Source: Cordia subcordata (lineage: Eukaryota > Streptophyta > Magnoliopsida > Boraginales > Cordiaceae). From it: a stretch of 64,000 bases of DNA. The notes beneath the pieces are model-generated. The model did not search any database. It was not told the origin of the DNA and was given only the letters and a program-made list of their open reading frames with translations. A program made the translations under genes and the position numbers. Numbering within the stretch: position 1 is the stretch's first letter; every line of letters begins with the position of its first letter. This document shows, one piece after another, positions 42,955-55,253 of this stretch. The stretch lies in assembly GCA_028554755.1 (NCBI GenBank), contig JAPTOF010000011.1, positions 5,856,501-5,920,500 on the forward strand, given 5' to 3'.

Positions 42955-45187
42955 TGTTGGATTTGTATGCCCTAAAGACCACAAGTGCAAGATGTTTACT
43001 GGATACTAGACATAATATGCTCAAGTTTTTTTTTTTTTTTGTTAATATGATTGAGCTGTGCACACTATATTCTCTCCACTGTGCATTGATGCGCTACATG
43101 AAGGCCTAATGACATTAACTAAAGACTTGGGTGCGTAGCGAGACTGGATGCATAGTAGGTCCAAGTCTAGTCTTGGTAATGTTATAAATAAGTCCATAAC
43201 CGTATTGTGGTGCTGGGCTCTCTACCAGGATAAGGTTATAGCAACCAAGTCTTCTTGTAAGGGTGACCTACCTATGTCATTAGAGGCCTTTCCGGACTTA
43301 CCTCTTTAGTGCGTGTGTCACGCATTGGACCGGACCACTGTGAGTTAGTTTTCTTGTAACCGTACTATCAAAGTTACAAAACACAATATCCATTGCTACT
43401 AAGTGGCCAATGCTCTTAATCTTGAGCGTATATGGATGAACTAACGGATCCATGATTTATCACTTTGATCTACTATGAATGAGACCTTGCTTGGCTAGGG
43501 TCAACGGCTCTATGCATTAGGTGTTAAGTTTTGGTCAGTTGGGACATGCATATGCAATAGTAGATTCTATGTGCCCCTTGGTCTTGTCTGTATGATCATA
43601 GAAATCTAGATCTAGTAGTATAACCCTTTAAGGGTATATCGATCATTTAACTTGTGGGTCGCTTCCAAGATCAAGAGTAATGTGACCAGAAGATGATTAA
43701 TATCTTGGACAAGTTATTCCAAGGTTTAGAGGTAGTTAAAGAGGTGATGGTACAATCAACGGACTGACCTTGACCACGGGCGTCATAGAAGGGCGTTTTG
43801 GTCATTTTGCTTAGTAGGTCAAAGACAAAGGTCACTCGTTGTTTGACAAGCTTCTAACATCCAATAATTATCCTTAGAGTGTGGCTTTAGTCTTGTAGTG
43901 AAATAGACTAGGGTCAAAATGGTCATTATGTCACCTAAGGGGAGGCAAGGGCATTTTGGTCATTTTGGGAGCCAAGGGTAGTTATGTCTTTTGGTTGCTC
44001 TACTAGCCGAACATTGTTTTAAACATAAGAAGTCTTTGCTTGGATAGGTCGATTGCTAAATGTGTGTTTTTGTAAAAGTTCTAATTGCATTAGGATTTTT
44101 GGAAATAAGAAATATGATTTGTTCTTAATTCTAGTTGGTCCAAGATTTAATGTGGACAATTAGAATGTGTCTTAATCTTTTTCCTAAAACTTCTAGGTAT
44201 GGCAGACGTGACTTTTGAGTAAGGTTTCCAAATTAGGATGGAGTTGCTATATTTTATAAGATAATTCAAATATCTTGAACTTCAAGTTTCCTATCTTGGA
44301 ATATTAATCTTTTTTGTCGAGTCGTCTTACAAGGAGGCGTCCAAATTTGGAAAGAAGAAAGAGATAGTGGGACCCGCACGTTCTAGAAGATTTTTTGGGA
44401 TTTAAATTCTAGAAGGTTAGGCCAAGAGTTGGTTTTAATTTGAAACTCTTATCACCTAAAGATCTTTTACTTGAATTTAAACTCCTCAAGATAAAGTCCT
44501 AGTCTACTTAGGAGTTCTATTGCTAAGAGAACTCTTAAAGGGGGTCAACTAAGTCTGATAAAATGCAGAAGTTTTTTGTACATCAAAATATTAGAGATAC
44601 GTATATTCTTGGAAAAGTTTAGAAAAGAAAAAAAATTATCTTCTCCTTCTCTTCTTCTTCTCTTAATCGACCAAAAACAGAATTACACTTTTACAATGCT
44701 AAAACCAATTCTTCCACCAAGAATTTGGTTTTTGCTTATAGTTAACATCTCCCCGGTCATAGTAGGGAAGATCAAAATCTTTTTGGATCATTTTTATAGA
44801 GCTTTTTGGAGAGAAAAACACAAGAGGACTGAAACTGTCTTTTCCCATTACATCTTCTGCAATCTCAGATCCGGGCTTGATTGGGTGTCCATCACTTATC
44901 GGATTGTGCTAAAACTTTAGGAGGACGTTCTAAGCTTCTAGTGCTTCAAATCCAATGGTTAGATTGTCGATCAGAGGTCCAAAAGATAGTTCGATAGTCA
45001 GCTAAACTTTTTGGTCGTTTTTTGCTCTAGGAGGTAAATTTTTTCTAACAAGTTTACTTTGTGTTCTTATTTATTCTATGCATGTGTGGTATTATTGTAT
45101 GCAAGTATTTATTTTTCCACTACGCCTGGGGTTAATAATCTAAAAATTGACCTAAGGTTAGTTTTGCATACTCCATTAGATCTTTCA
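42955..45187 (+). repeat. 5' LTR (2.2 kb) of nested copia
   Basis: It starts TGTTGGATTTGTATGCCC and ends GATCTTTCA. The open frames within it (44576-44920 and others) are not conserved as proteins in the other LTR. Confidence 0.9.
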
Positions 45188-45189
45188 AG

Positions 45190-45202
45190 TGGTATCAAAG
45201 CC
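45190..45202 (+). promoter_or_regulatory. Primer-binding site, nested copia
   Basis: TGGTATCAAAGCC, the initiator-Met tRNA site with one change, lies two bases after the LTR. Confidence 0.85.
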
Positions 45203-47240
45203 AGGTTACCACTGCACATGCTTAGGATAATTGATCTAGAACACTAGAATTAAAAAGAATGCTAGTACTTGTCTTGTGGGTGGTGAGAATAGGTGTGTTT
45301 TTCAATGTGTTGCTTGCTACAATCTTCCTAACTATGCTGGGATTTAATGTTCTCTCATGATGGTTCATATGTATATTGTTTAGAATTGATGTATGATCAT
45401 CATTATGTGATCATAGTATGTTTTTTACATGTAATTAGTCTGCTAGAAAATTTTGTAGCTTTAGTTTAAAAGAAGCATAGGAATTTTATGGCATGTACTT
45501 TTAGGCCAATTTTTCTTTTAGTATTAGAAGCTTCTATAGGTTTCCTAGCATAATTTCATGTAATATACCTTTCCATTGGACAGCATCACAAGCATTAATG
45601 GAGAAGAAGGTGATCAAGATCCATGGAGAATGGCGGTCACGGGCTTGGGAGAGCTAAGGGAGGTCCAAACCAATCAAAGAGGCCAATTTGGGCCTAAGGT
45701 CTGTGAAGTAAAACATTGACCAAGCTTAAGTTTTTTGGTTTTGGGCCATTACGGCCTAAAGCATTGAACAGGGAGCTATTATGAGAGAACCATATGCTAT
45801 GTATGTTTTATTTTTATGTCTTTATTATATGATTACTTGTATGTATGATTATAAGAATGCCCAACATCACGTAGACACATTGTCCACCTAATAGGATTTA
45901 AAATTGGCATAACCCTTAGGATTAGTTTTTAAAACAAAGTTGGTTAAGTCCTAACAATCTAAGTTGCTTAGATTAGATAATTATAAAACAATTAAGTCTA
46001 AATATGCAAACTAAGATGGCCAAATTGGTTAAGATTTAATTTGTGGACTTTAAATCCTAAGAACCATATAGGACTTAACTAGATAACTTTGTATTGCCTA
46101 TCTAAAGGTTTCTTAAAGCTAGGATTTAGGTCTAAACTCTATTTTGATACAAATGGCTAGTTTTGTAACACAAAGAGGATTTACGTCCAAAGGGTGTTAA
46201 GATCAAAACTAAAGGTATTAAGATAAAATAGAGGAAGTCATATTGCCAGTTAAAATCTATTTGAGTGCCATGTTTTAGAAACACAAAGTTGAATCTTAAA
46301 ACAAAAGGTATTAATGAGTTTGGCCACCCCATCGATGGAGTTCATCACTATGGATCGCCTTGCAAAATGTTGACAAAAGTCATTTCCCTGTTTGAGGGCT
46401 TTAGTCTAGAACATTTTGAAGTCTTTCGATTCAAAAAGGTTGTATAGATCTAAAACATATGGGACCAAGATAAATAGGGGATAATAAAACCCTTAAATAA
46501 GCAAAAAGATTGAATGGGAGAGGGGATTAGAAAACCCCACGGCTTTCCATATTCGGTTCACGCTAATAGTAGAAGGCATTAACCTACCCATCGGAGGGTG
46601 TCACCTTAACTCAATTTTAGCAAGGCAGACTTAACATGCACATTTGTAAGGGTGTTAGAAAAATTCAGCCACCCTATCAGTGGAGTTCTTTTCCAAAGAC
46701 CACATCACTGTTTGTGGATGAGGGTTAACCTCCCTATCGGAGGGCTCAAGTCTAGAACATGCGAGGGAATGGCACAAAGGAATGGTTGACACACTTAACT
46801 TAAATCACGGTTTCAGTCACCCCATCGGTAGAGGCCCCTAGGATATTTGAGAGGCCAAACAAAATAATGATTGAATACCATTTGACAGTGTCTATCTAGA
46901 TAAGCGTTATCCAAATAGGTTATGGCTTAACTTAACTATTTGCTAATTTGGCCACCCCATTAGTAGAGTTCGAGTAATAGGGTTGAGACACTATTACATC
47001 ATAGTAGTTTGAGGATTTATCTACTAAATGCCAAAGAATGTAGAAAGTTAAATGTATGTTGTTTTCCGCTGTTACTTACATATCATATTTGTATTATACA
47101 AATTTCAATCATTCATTTATAACATATTTGTGTCTTTAGTAAATATGTCAATTAGTTCCTCCAGTGTTTTTGGTGGGTATTCTTTATAAGAATAGTTAAC
47201 TAGGCCAAACTATATTGACTGGAAGATCAACTTGGACAAA
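45203..47240 (+). other. Leader region of nested copia
   Basis: About 2 kb between the primer-binding site and the first gag remnant has no coding signal. The phrase CACCCCATCGGTGGAG and its variants recur at least five times (near 46326, 46674, 46731, 46815 and 46952), in the manner of a degenerate dispersed internal repeat. Confidence 0.5.
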
Positions 47241-48040
47241 ATACTCAGCAATGATGGGTACAAGTTTGTCCGTACCCAATCCTATCCTCGGATAGGGATC
47301 AGAGAACTAATACCCAGCAAGATGCCAAGCAGGGTTGGAGGAGAGCTAATATTATGGCCAAGTGCTATATATTAGCATCTTTATTTGACAACCGCTGATA
47401 CAGTACTAGGATTTGAGGACTATTGTAGAAATCATGACCTTATTGTCTGAGATTTTTAAAGACATTAGCAGGCCTGCAAGGAAGCTGCTATAAGGGAGAT
47501 CATAAATACTAGGATCGTAGAAAGGGAATCTATCATAGACCATGTGCTCAGATTGATGGTAACTTCAGCATTTTTGAGATCCTAGCTGCTTAGATTAACA
47601 TTACAACTCGTGTTCAGATGATATTCAAGACACTACCTGAATCCTTTAAGGAGTTCAAGCTAACTATTGAGTCAAGCAAGTTGAACTTAACCATTTTCGA
47701 TACATTGAAGAAGCTTTAGGAAGTAGAGTTCATCATTCAAGAGGCCCAAGATTCCATTCCTAAAGTTAAACCTTTTGGTACTGTTCAGTTCATTGATAAG
47801 GAAAACAATTGGAACATGAAAAGGGGCAATTAGATAGTGTTGAGCAATAGCAACATACTAGTCCCAAAAAGAAACAAAAGAGAGCAGTAGATGATAAGGC
47901 CAAAAAGAAATGCTTTAAATGAAGTGAGAAAAGGCATTAGAAGATATATTGTTCCAAATACTTAGCCAAGCGCAAGAAAGGCATCAGCTTTACTTCTCAC
48001 GATGAAACCCTTGTGGTAGTTGGTTTTACTTGTGAGTAGA
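47241..48040 (+). pseudogene. Nested copia gag remnant
   Basis: Fragments in several phases read DGYKFVLTQPYP, REIINTRIVERESIIDHVL and the knuckle remnant KCFK followed by KIYCSKYLAKRKKG. They align in order with copia gag and its zinc knuckle. Stops occur every few codons, so the region has not coded for a long time. Confidence 0.65.
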
Positions 48041-50521
48041 CCCTCAGCCAGTAACCATAATTGCTATTTCTAGTAGTGGTATCAAGAGACGTGGATAAGA
48101 AGTGAAGATGCTTTACTTTTAGAGTATGCAGCGAAGGAAAGTATGGGCTTATGTAATGGGAGTTACATAATTTTGGGATATTAAAGTTAATACATGTGAA
48201 AGAACTTTGTTCAAGTTTTCACAAACATTGTATTTTCTATTTTGATTTTAATATTGGTAGATATAGAATTATTTGTTGTTCAGTAAAGTACATAATGGTT
48301 TAACAATATCTTGTTACACTATTACTACATAATATCGAGCAAATTTGATCCATGAAAGGATAGTTTCTCTTATCAATAACACTTTGGACACACTCATGCA
48401 TGAGACATCTTGTCTAAGGCATGATGAGAAGTTAGTCGAGTTTGAGCTTTGTAGCTTATTAGATCTCAAAGTCATAACTTCTAATCTTGCCTAAGGGACA
48501 TCTTGTCTAAAAGCATGATAAGAATTTAGTTAAGTGTAGATCTCGTAACTTACTAGATCTCAAAGATGTAACTTCTAATAGTCTTACCTATGAGGGAAAA
48601 ATGACTTGCAAAGTTCCTTTCTTCTCTGGGTGACAAGGTGTTCAAAAGTGTTGGAAATTGGTTCACATTAATATATGAGGTTTTATGAGCTAACTAGTTT
48701 GTGAGGTTATGAGTACTAGTTTTGACTAGAGATTGCTCAAGAATACAAATGTGCTCATTTGATGTTACACAAGTCTTTAGTGGTTTGAGGCTAAAGTGGA
48801 GCAGAAATTAGATGAATACATCAAATCATCTTTGATCCTAATCAAAGTGGAATATGCCTTACGTGCGAACTCGAGGAATACCTTGTAGATTATGGATTAT
48901 GACTCAGTAATCTACATCAAGTTTTTCCTCACAAGGAAAATATTGTGGATGAATAGAGAAATTGAATACTTGTAGACATAGAAAGGCTCATGATATTTTC
49001 TATATCACTGCCTATGTCTTAGTAGGAGTATGAACTTGAGATGACAAGTTTACATCTTTTGTTTGGTGTCGTTTAAGGCAACACATGGGACGTTACAAGA
49101 AATGTGTTTTCAGCACAAACTTTGTTTGAGCTTAGTTCCATATTTGTAATATTCCAGCTAATTTGTTGATTATCCTTGATAGGTGGAACCAAAGGTTAAA
49201 AATGTGTTCTTTCTTGATATTCTTTTTAGATGAGAGAAAGAATCACATATCAGTTTGAGGAGCAAAAAATGCTTGTTAGCATTTATGCTAGATACTTGGA
49301 GAATAATAAGTATGATTTAGGACTTGCCAGATTCTGGATTTGCCTTCTAGGAAATCTTTTGTTTTTTTTAGATAAATCTGCACTACCTTAGAAAGGGAAG
49401 AATACTGTACGTTATCATTACTACACCTGAAGCCTTATCGTAATGGGAGGATCATCATATAGCCTAATAAATGCTCAGGAAAGTCTTCTTGACAAGTTTT
49501 CAAAGTTTTGGGTTTGTGGTTCTCACTAGACACTAGCAATTTCTATTTTAGATGTTTTGCCATTGATGCATAGCAATAGATTTAGAGTTTGTTACTTTAA
49601 TTATGTCTGGGCTCTAATAATTGTATCTGAAGAGGTAAAACTCATAGGATACAGTTGGGTCTACAAGGAACAAAAATGGAGCTAATGGAAGGTTTAAGCC
49701 TTCATTGCAAGATTGGATACTGGGGGTTATACCTAGAAATCAACTATAAGGAAGCCTTCTATCCAGAAGCCATGCTAGGATCCATTAGATGACTCCATTG
49801 CTATCACTTGTCTTAGTGATAGTGGAATATGCAAGATGTTTGTCAAGACAATCTTTTCTTAATTGCAAAGATTGACGAAGAAATCTAGCTTTATAGCCAG
49901 ACAAGAGCATTGCTCGATACAGATATCATGTGGCATATATAGCAAGTTCGCTTAAGGGTTTAAGTGAACATCTAATAAATGGCATCAAATTTGATCAGAA
50001 AAACAAGTCTTTGTTTTGCTCAATATATTAGTTGACCAGAAGTGTACAAGAAAGATAACACATATACAGTAAAGGTTAACTTTATCCTACGTTTCTATAT
50101 TAAAGTGGTCTTAGTTTAGAACAACGTGAAATATTCCAAAGGAGTATTTTTGCCTCCTAGCTATTGGAATGTCTTTATTGAGGGTTGTTCGATGCCTGGA
50201 GGGATAAAGAAGACATTATAAAGAATTTTTTGTTTTAGTGAGAGTTTTACAGACTACAAACTGAATATTTGACCATATGGATAGTTGATATCAATTCAAT
50301 TATTGGACCGATGGCCCTACATTAGTGGATTTGTACATATCTTAGTATCTTTTAGAGAATAGAAGATTGTATGCTGAGACATTAAAAGGGAGATCAGATA
50401 CCTGTCGTGAAAAACCATGCGTCCCCATGATTCATGACTCTTGGAGAGAGTGTTTACCATACAGGTTGAGTCATTTGGGAACACGGTTTGGCAGTAATGT
50501 TCTGTGGTGCAAGTAAGAGTC
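48041..50521 (+). pseudogene. Nested copia pol remnant
   Basis: The only clear piece is the RT start near 49640-49830: IGYSWVYKEQKW, then RFKPSLQDW, then ARCLSRQSFLNCK. It follows the copia RT course IGCKWVFK, FKARLVAKG, in which the usual residues are mutated. Integrase and RNase H cannot be placed with confidence. Confidence 0.5.
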
Positions 50522-52745
50522 TGTTGGGTTTGTATGCCCTAAAGACTACAAGTGCAAGATGTTTATTGGATACTAGAAATGATATGCTCAAGTTTTTTTT
50601 TTTTTGGTTAATAAGATTGAGTTTCGCGTACTATATTCTCTCTATTGTGTGTTGATGCGATACATGAAAGCCCAATGACATTTAACTAAAGACTTGAGTG
50701 TGCAGCGAGGCTAGACACACAGTAGGTCCAAATCTAGTCTTAGTAATGTCATAAATAAGTCCATATTCGTATGGTGGTGCTGGGCACTCGACCAAGATAA
50801 GGTTATAGCAACCAAGTCTCCTTGTGAGGTTGACCTACCTACGTCATTGGAGGCCTTTCCGGACTTGCCTTTTTAATGCGTGTGTCATGCATTGGATCAG
50901 ACCATTGTGAGTCAGTTTTCTTGTAATCATACTATCAAAGTTAGAAAACACAATACTCACTGCTGTTAAGTGGCCAATGCTCTTAATCTTGAGCGTATAT
51001 GGATGAACTAACAAATCTAGGGTTTAGCACTTTGATCCACTATAAGTGACACCTTGCTTGGCAATGGTCAATGGCTCTGTGTGTTGAGTGTTGAGTTCTG
51101 GTCAGCTGGGATATGCATATCCAATAGTAGATTCTATGTGCCCCCTTGGTCTTGTCCGTATGATCATTTAAATCTGGATCTAATGGTATAACCCTTCAAG
51201 GGTATATTGGTCATTTAACTTATAGGTCGCTTCTGAGATCAAGAGTAATGTGACCAGAAGATGATTGATATCTTGGCCAAGTTATTCCAAGCATTAAATG
51301 TAGTTAAAAAGGTGATGGTATAGTCAATGGACCGACCTTGACTACGGGCGTACATAGAAGGGCGTTTTGGTCATTTTGCTTAATAGGTCAAAGACAAAGT
51401 TCACTCATTGTTGTGACAAGCTTTTAACATCTAGTAATTATCCTTGGAGTGTGGCTTTAGTCTTATGGTGAAATAGACCAAGGTCAAAATGGTCATTATG
51501 TCGCCTAAGGGGAGGCAAGGGCATTTTGGTCATTTTGGGAACTAAGGGTAGTTATGTCTTTTGGTCCATCTATTAGTCAGACATTGTTTTAAGCATGAGA
51601 AGTTTTTGCCTCGATTGGTCAATTGCTAAATGCATGTTTTTGTAACAGTTCTAATTGCATTAGGATTCTTGGAAATAAGAAATAAGATTTGTTCTTAATT
51701 CTAATTGGTCCAAAATTTAATGTAGATAATTAGAACGTGTCTTAATCTCTTTCCTAAAGCTTCTAGGTATGCGAGACGTGACTTTTGAGTAAAGTTTCCA
51801 AATTAGGATAGAGTTGCTATATTTTACAAGATAATTCAAATATCTTGAACTTTAAGTTTCCTATCTTGGAAAATTATTTTTTTTTTTCGAGTCGTCTTGC
51901 AAGGATGCGTCCAAATTTGGAAAGAATAAAGAGATAATGGGCCTCGCACGTTCTAGAAGATTTGGTGGGATTTAAATTCTCAAAAATTAGGTCAAGAGTT
52001 GGTTTTAATTTGAAACTCTTATCACCTAAAGATCTTTTACTTGAATTTAAACTCCTCAAGATAAAGTCTTGGTGTACCTAGGAGTTCTATTGCTAAGAGA
52101 ACTCTTAAAGGGGGTCAACCAAATATGATAAAATGCAGAAGTTTTTTGTACGTCAAAATATTGGAGAAGCGTACATTCTTGGAAAAGTTTAGAAAAGAAA
52201 AAAATTCTCTTCTCCTTCTCTTGATCGACCAAAAACAAAATTAGAATTTTACAATTCTAAAACCAATTCTTTCGCTAAGAATTTGGTTCTTGCTTATAGT
52301 TAACATTTCCCTGGTTATAGTAGGGAAGATCAAAGGCTTTTTGGGTCGTTCTTATAGAGGTTTTTAGAGAGAAAAACACAAAAGGATAGAAACTGTCTTT
52401 TCTCGTCACACCCCGTGCAATCTCAGATCCAAGCTTCATCAGGTGTCCATCACTTATTGGATCATGCTGAAATTTGAGAAGGACTTTCTTCACTTCTAGA
52501 GCTTCAAATCCAATGGTTAGATTATCGATCAAAGGTCCAGAAAGCTGTCTAATAGTCAGCTAAAATTTCTAGTCGTTTTCTGCTCCAAGAGGTAAATTTG
52601 TTCTAATAATTTTACTTTGTGTTCTTGTTTATTCTATGATTGTGTGGTATTATTGTATGCAAGTATTTATTTTTCCACTGCGCCTAGGGTTAATAATTTA
52701 AAATTTGACCTGGGGTTAGTCTTGCATGCTCTATTAGATTCTTCA
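50522..52745 (+). repeat. 3' LTR (2.2 kb) of nested copia
   Basis: It starts TGTTGGGTTTGTATGCCC and ends GATTCTTCA. It is collinear with the 5' LTR but has many substitutions, so this insertion is much older than the gag-only element at 24-27 kb. Confidence 0.9.
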
Positions 52746-52879
52746 AATACAATATCTGCAAACTAGGTCAATTCTCCTGGTGAGGGGTTAGAGTACCAAG
52801 GCATCCTGGGAAAGGTGAGGCGGTGTACTCATCGTTAGGGTCGAGCGAAGGAGACAAAGTGAGGCGAACGAAGGAAGTA

Positions 52880-54430
52880 TCTAGGGTAGGGTGCTAGTCC
52901 GTGATCTTTTGAGGAAGGTCCGAGTGGATTTGCTGAACATGGGTCAGAGCCTCCTACTTGAACCACTCGTAGCCTTCGACTGTCATCGTAAAGAATCTGA
53001 ACGCTTTGGCCTTGTCATGGCCTACCTCGTCGGCTACAACTTTATATTTTCTCAAGATAACCAGTTCTTTGTCCTTCTCGGCAAGCTCTTCGTCTTTTGT
53101 CTTGCACAGTGCGCAAACCTCGTCCAGCTCCGCTCGGGCCTCCGCTAACTCCTTCTCTTTCTTCTCCATTAAGTCGCATGCCTTTACGTGTTTCTCGTCA
53201 CACCGGATCCTTTCTTTGGTCCTATCCTCGGCAAATGTCTTAGCTAAGGCCTTTGCTTTCTTCTACTCCTCCTTGGCTATGGCATGACCTTTCTATTCCT
53301 CCTTGAGTCGTTGGGCTAAGTGTTTCGCGAGCTCGGCCACGCGGAGGTTTCTAGCGGAAGCCTATCCAGGATAAAGAAATTGATTAGAAAATAGTAAGGC
53401 AAGGTAAGAGAAGGTGCTAAAGAAAAAGGACTATATACCTAGCGCAGCGCATAATCCAGCTCCTTAATGAGGTTCACCTCCAGATAAGGAAGTGTTCAGC
53501 CTAATATGCTTCCAAGTAAAGGAGGAATGGTCTATTTGTGAACCTTTGGAAGACTTTAACGAGCAAATAGCGGAGAACAGGGAGATGTGATCTATGGATT
53601 CCTCAAAGGCTCCTCAAGGTTTTCCTCGAGAATTTGAGGAAGGGGCCTCGTGAATCGATTCAGAGGGTGGTACAGCATTGGTTGCCTTTTCCTTATCTGC
53701 AAACTTGGTAAGCTTACGTTGGCTGCGCTCCTCAAGGGAAGAGCCCACGCCGGTGTCCTCTGTGAATGATGAAACTGGATCTCGTGAAGGAGCCAGAGCG
53801 AGGGCACTGATGGCCGCTAAGCTCGTGCTAGAGGTGGAAGCCTTCTTCGAGAGTTTACTAGAAAGATCATTGCAGTTTCTCTTCTTATCAACCATACCTG
53901 CAGAAACAAAAGTGTATGCTTGTTAGTAACCCTACCTAAATAAGTGTGCAGAGGCATAAAACAAGATGAGAACCAAACGCACTTCCTAGATTGGAAGGCT
54001 CAGGCTTCGAAAAAGTTAAGAGCTCGCTACCCTTAGGGGCAGCCGTAGATTCGACAGACAAACCATCTCCGCCATATCTGCCCAGCGTATGGGATTTGTC
54101 TTCATCAGACCCGAAGTCGCTATCAACCTCGGTAGTACCGCTCTCATCTGAACCCTCTGAAAATTTAATCAATCTGGACGTTTTCCTATACGTATCGATT
54201 TCCCTCATATTTATATAGTCCAAGAAAGATTTAAAGCACTGGAGGTTTGGGCTGCAGGAGCAACGACTGCTATTAAAGCTAAACTAGTCTCTTCCGGGGC
54301 TAAGTGAGACTTTCAGAGCCCTCAATGGACGGGAAAGTTCCATGAACCCTCTTTTAAGGACAGGAAGGAAATGCGGTTTCTCCACGACATGTTCGGATAG
54401 GAGACCTTGGTCATAAACCATTTGTTCTTG
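52880..54430 (-). pseudogene. Antisense coding region (aORF) of the Tat-like gypsy element
   Basis: This minus-strand coding sequence lies between pol and the 3' LTR. From its 5' side it reads SYPNMSWRNRISFLSL, EGSWNFP (54430-54330), and then an acidic Ser-rich part (SEGSDESGTTEVDSDFGSDE, 54223-53936). An apparent intron ends in TTTCTGCAG at 53898. The next exon is MVDKKRNCNDLSSKLSKKAS. The end is a long Lys/Glu coiled coil, including ELAEKDKELVILRKYK at 53169-52954. In-frame stops (near 53320 and 53280) break it. Tat-lineage elements are known to carry an extra frame in antisense at this place, of unknown function. The identification rests on position, orientation and this layout. The plus-strand frames over it are shadows. 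Confidence 0.6.
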
Positions 54431-54893
54431 TGAGTTTGAAAATAGTAGCATTGTAGAGCGCAAGGTGATTTGCTCAAAGTCATGAGCTTCACAAAGGCGT
54501 CCGCTGAAGGGTATAGCCCCGATCAGACAAAAGTACTACTAGAGCTGTCATTATTTTCTAACCATTTGGGGCCAATTGGCAGGCACTATCCCGTAGCGGC
54601 AGAAGATGTCACAAAAGATTTGTCGAAATGGCACGTGGATCCCTATCTTTAAAGTGGATTCGTAAATAGCGATTTCACTGGCAGAGGGGCAACAAGCACG
54701 CTTATCAAGCCCGAGAGCACAAATGTCGGCTGAGTCATCAATTTGACTGCATTCTTTAAACCTGTTTGCCCTCTGCTACGTAGTAATGCTGAAGATATAC
54801 TTGGTGGTCAACTGCGCCACCGTGTGAGCGGGCCATTGACAGAGACGGATGGTCAGACGGCCGAGCAATTACAAAGACACCACAGACAACAGC

Positions 54894-55173
54894 TGTTGAA
54901 ACATAATAATTCAAAGTTGACTTAGTATTTTTAGGCATGTGTTTTTTTACTGATATTTGAATTAGTCATAGGCTCTGTTTAGTTGTTTGCCATTCTATAG
55001 CAGTAGTGGATTAATTTTCTGCAGAACTGTTGCTTAGAGATAGGAAATGCAGTTGGTTTTGACAGCCTATAAATAGGCACACATAATAGCCATACTATGA
55101 TGCAGAAAAGTTTTTGCCTTGCTCTCTTCATTTTGTGTTCAATTCTTTATCTTTTTTATGCTATACTGCAACA
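54894..55173 (+). repeat. 5' LTR of truncated copia
   Basis: It is 280 bp, TGTTGAAACATAATAATTC to ACTGCAACA, with a TATA box at 55068-55074. Confidence 0.8.
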
Positions 55174-55177
55174 TTTG

Positions 55178-55189
55178 TGGTATCAGAGC
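55178..55189 (+). promoter_or_regulatory. Primer-binding site of truncated copia
   Basis: TGGTATCAGAGC, four bases after the LTR. Confidence 0.9.
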
Positions 55190-55253
55190 TAGGTTTAAAC
55201 AAGTGAAAAACACGTAAGGGAGTGAATTAAAAAAAAGAGAGTGAGTAACCCAA

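Larger units (their letters stand above)
42955..52745 (+). mobile_element. Ty1/copia element with 2.2-kb LTRs, nested in the gypsy, heavily decayed
   Basis: The LTRs lie at 42955-45187 and 50522-52745. Flanking pentamers are GATAC and AATAC (one mismatch). A primer-binding site follows the 5' LTR. The 5.3-kb interior has no long open frame but keeps recognisable remnants of gag and RT. LTRs longer than 2 kb are unusual for copia elements and make up almost half of this one. Confidence 0.85.

Noticed and set aside
44576..44920. 114-codon frame inside the 2.2-kb LTR
   Set aside because: It is not kept open in the other LTR copy (50522-52745), so it is not under coding constraint.
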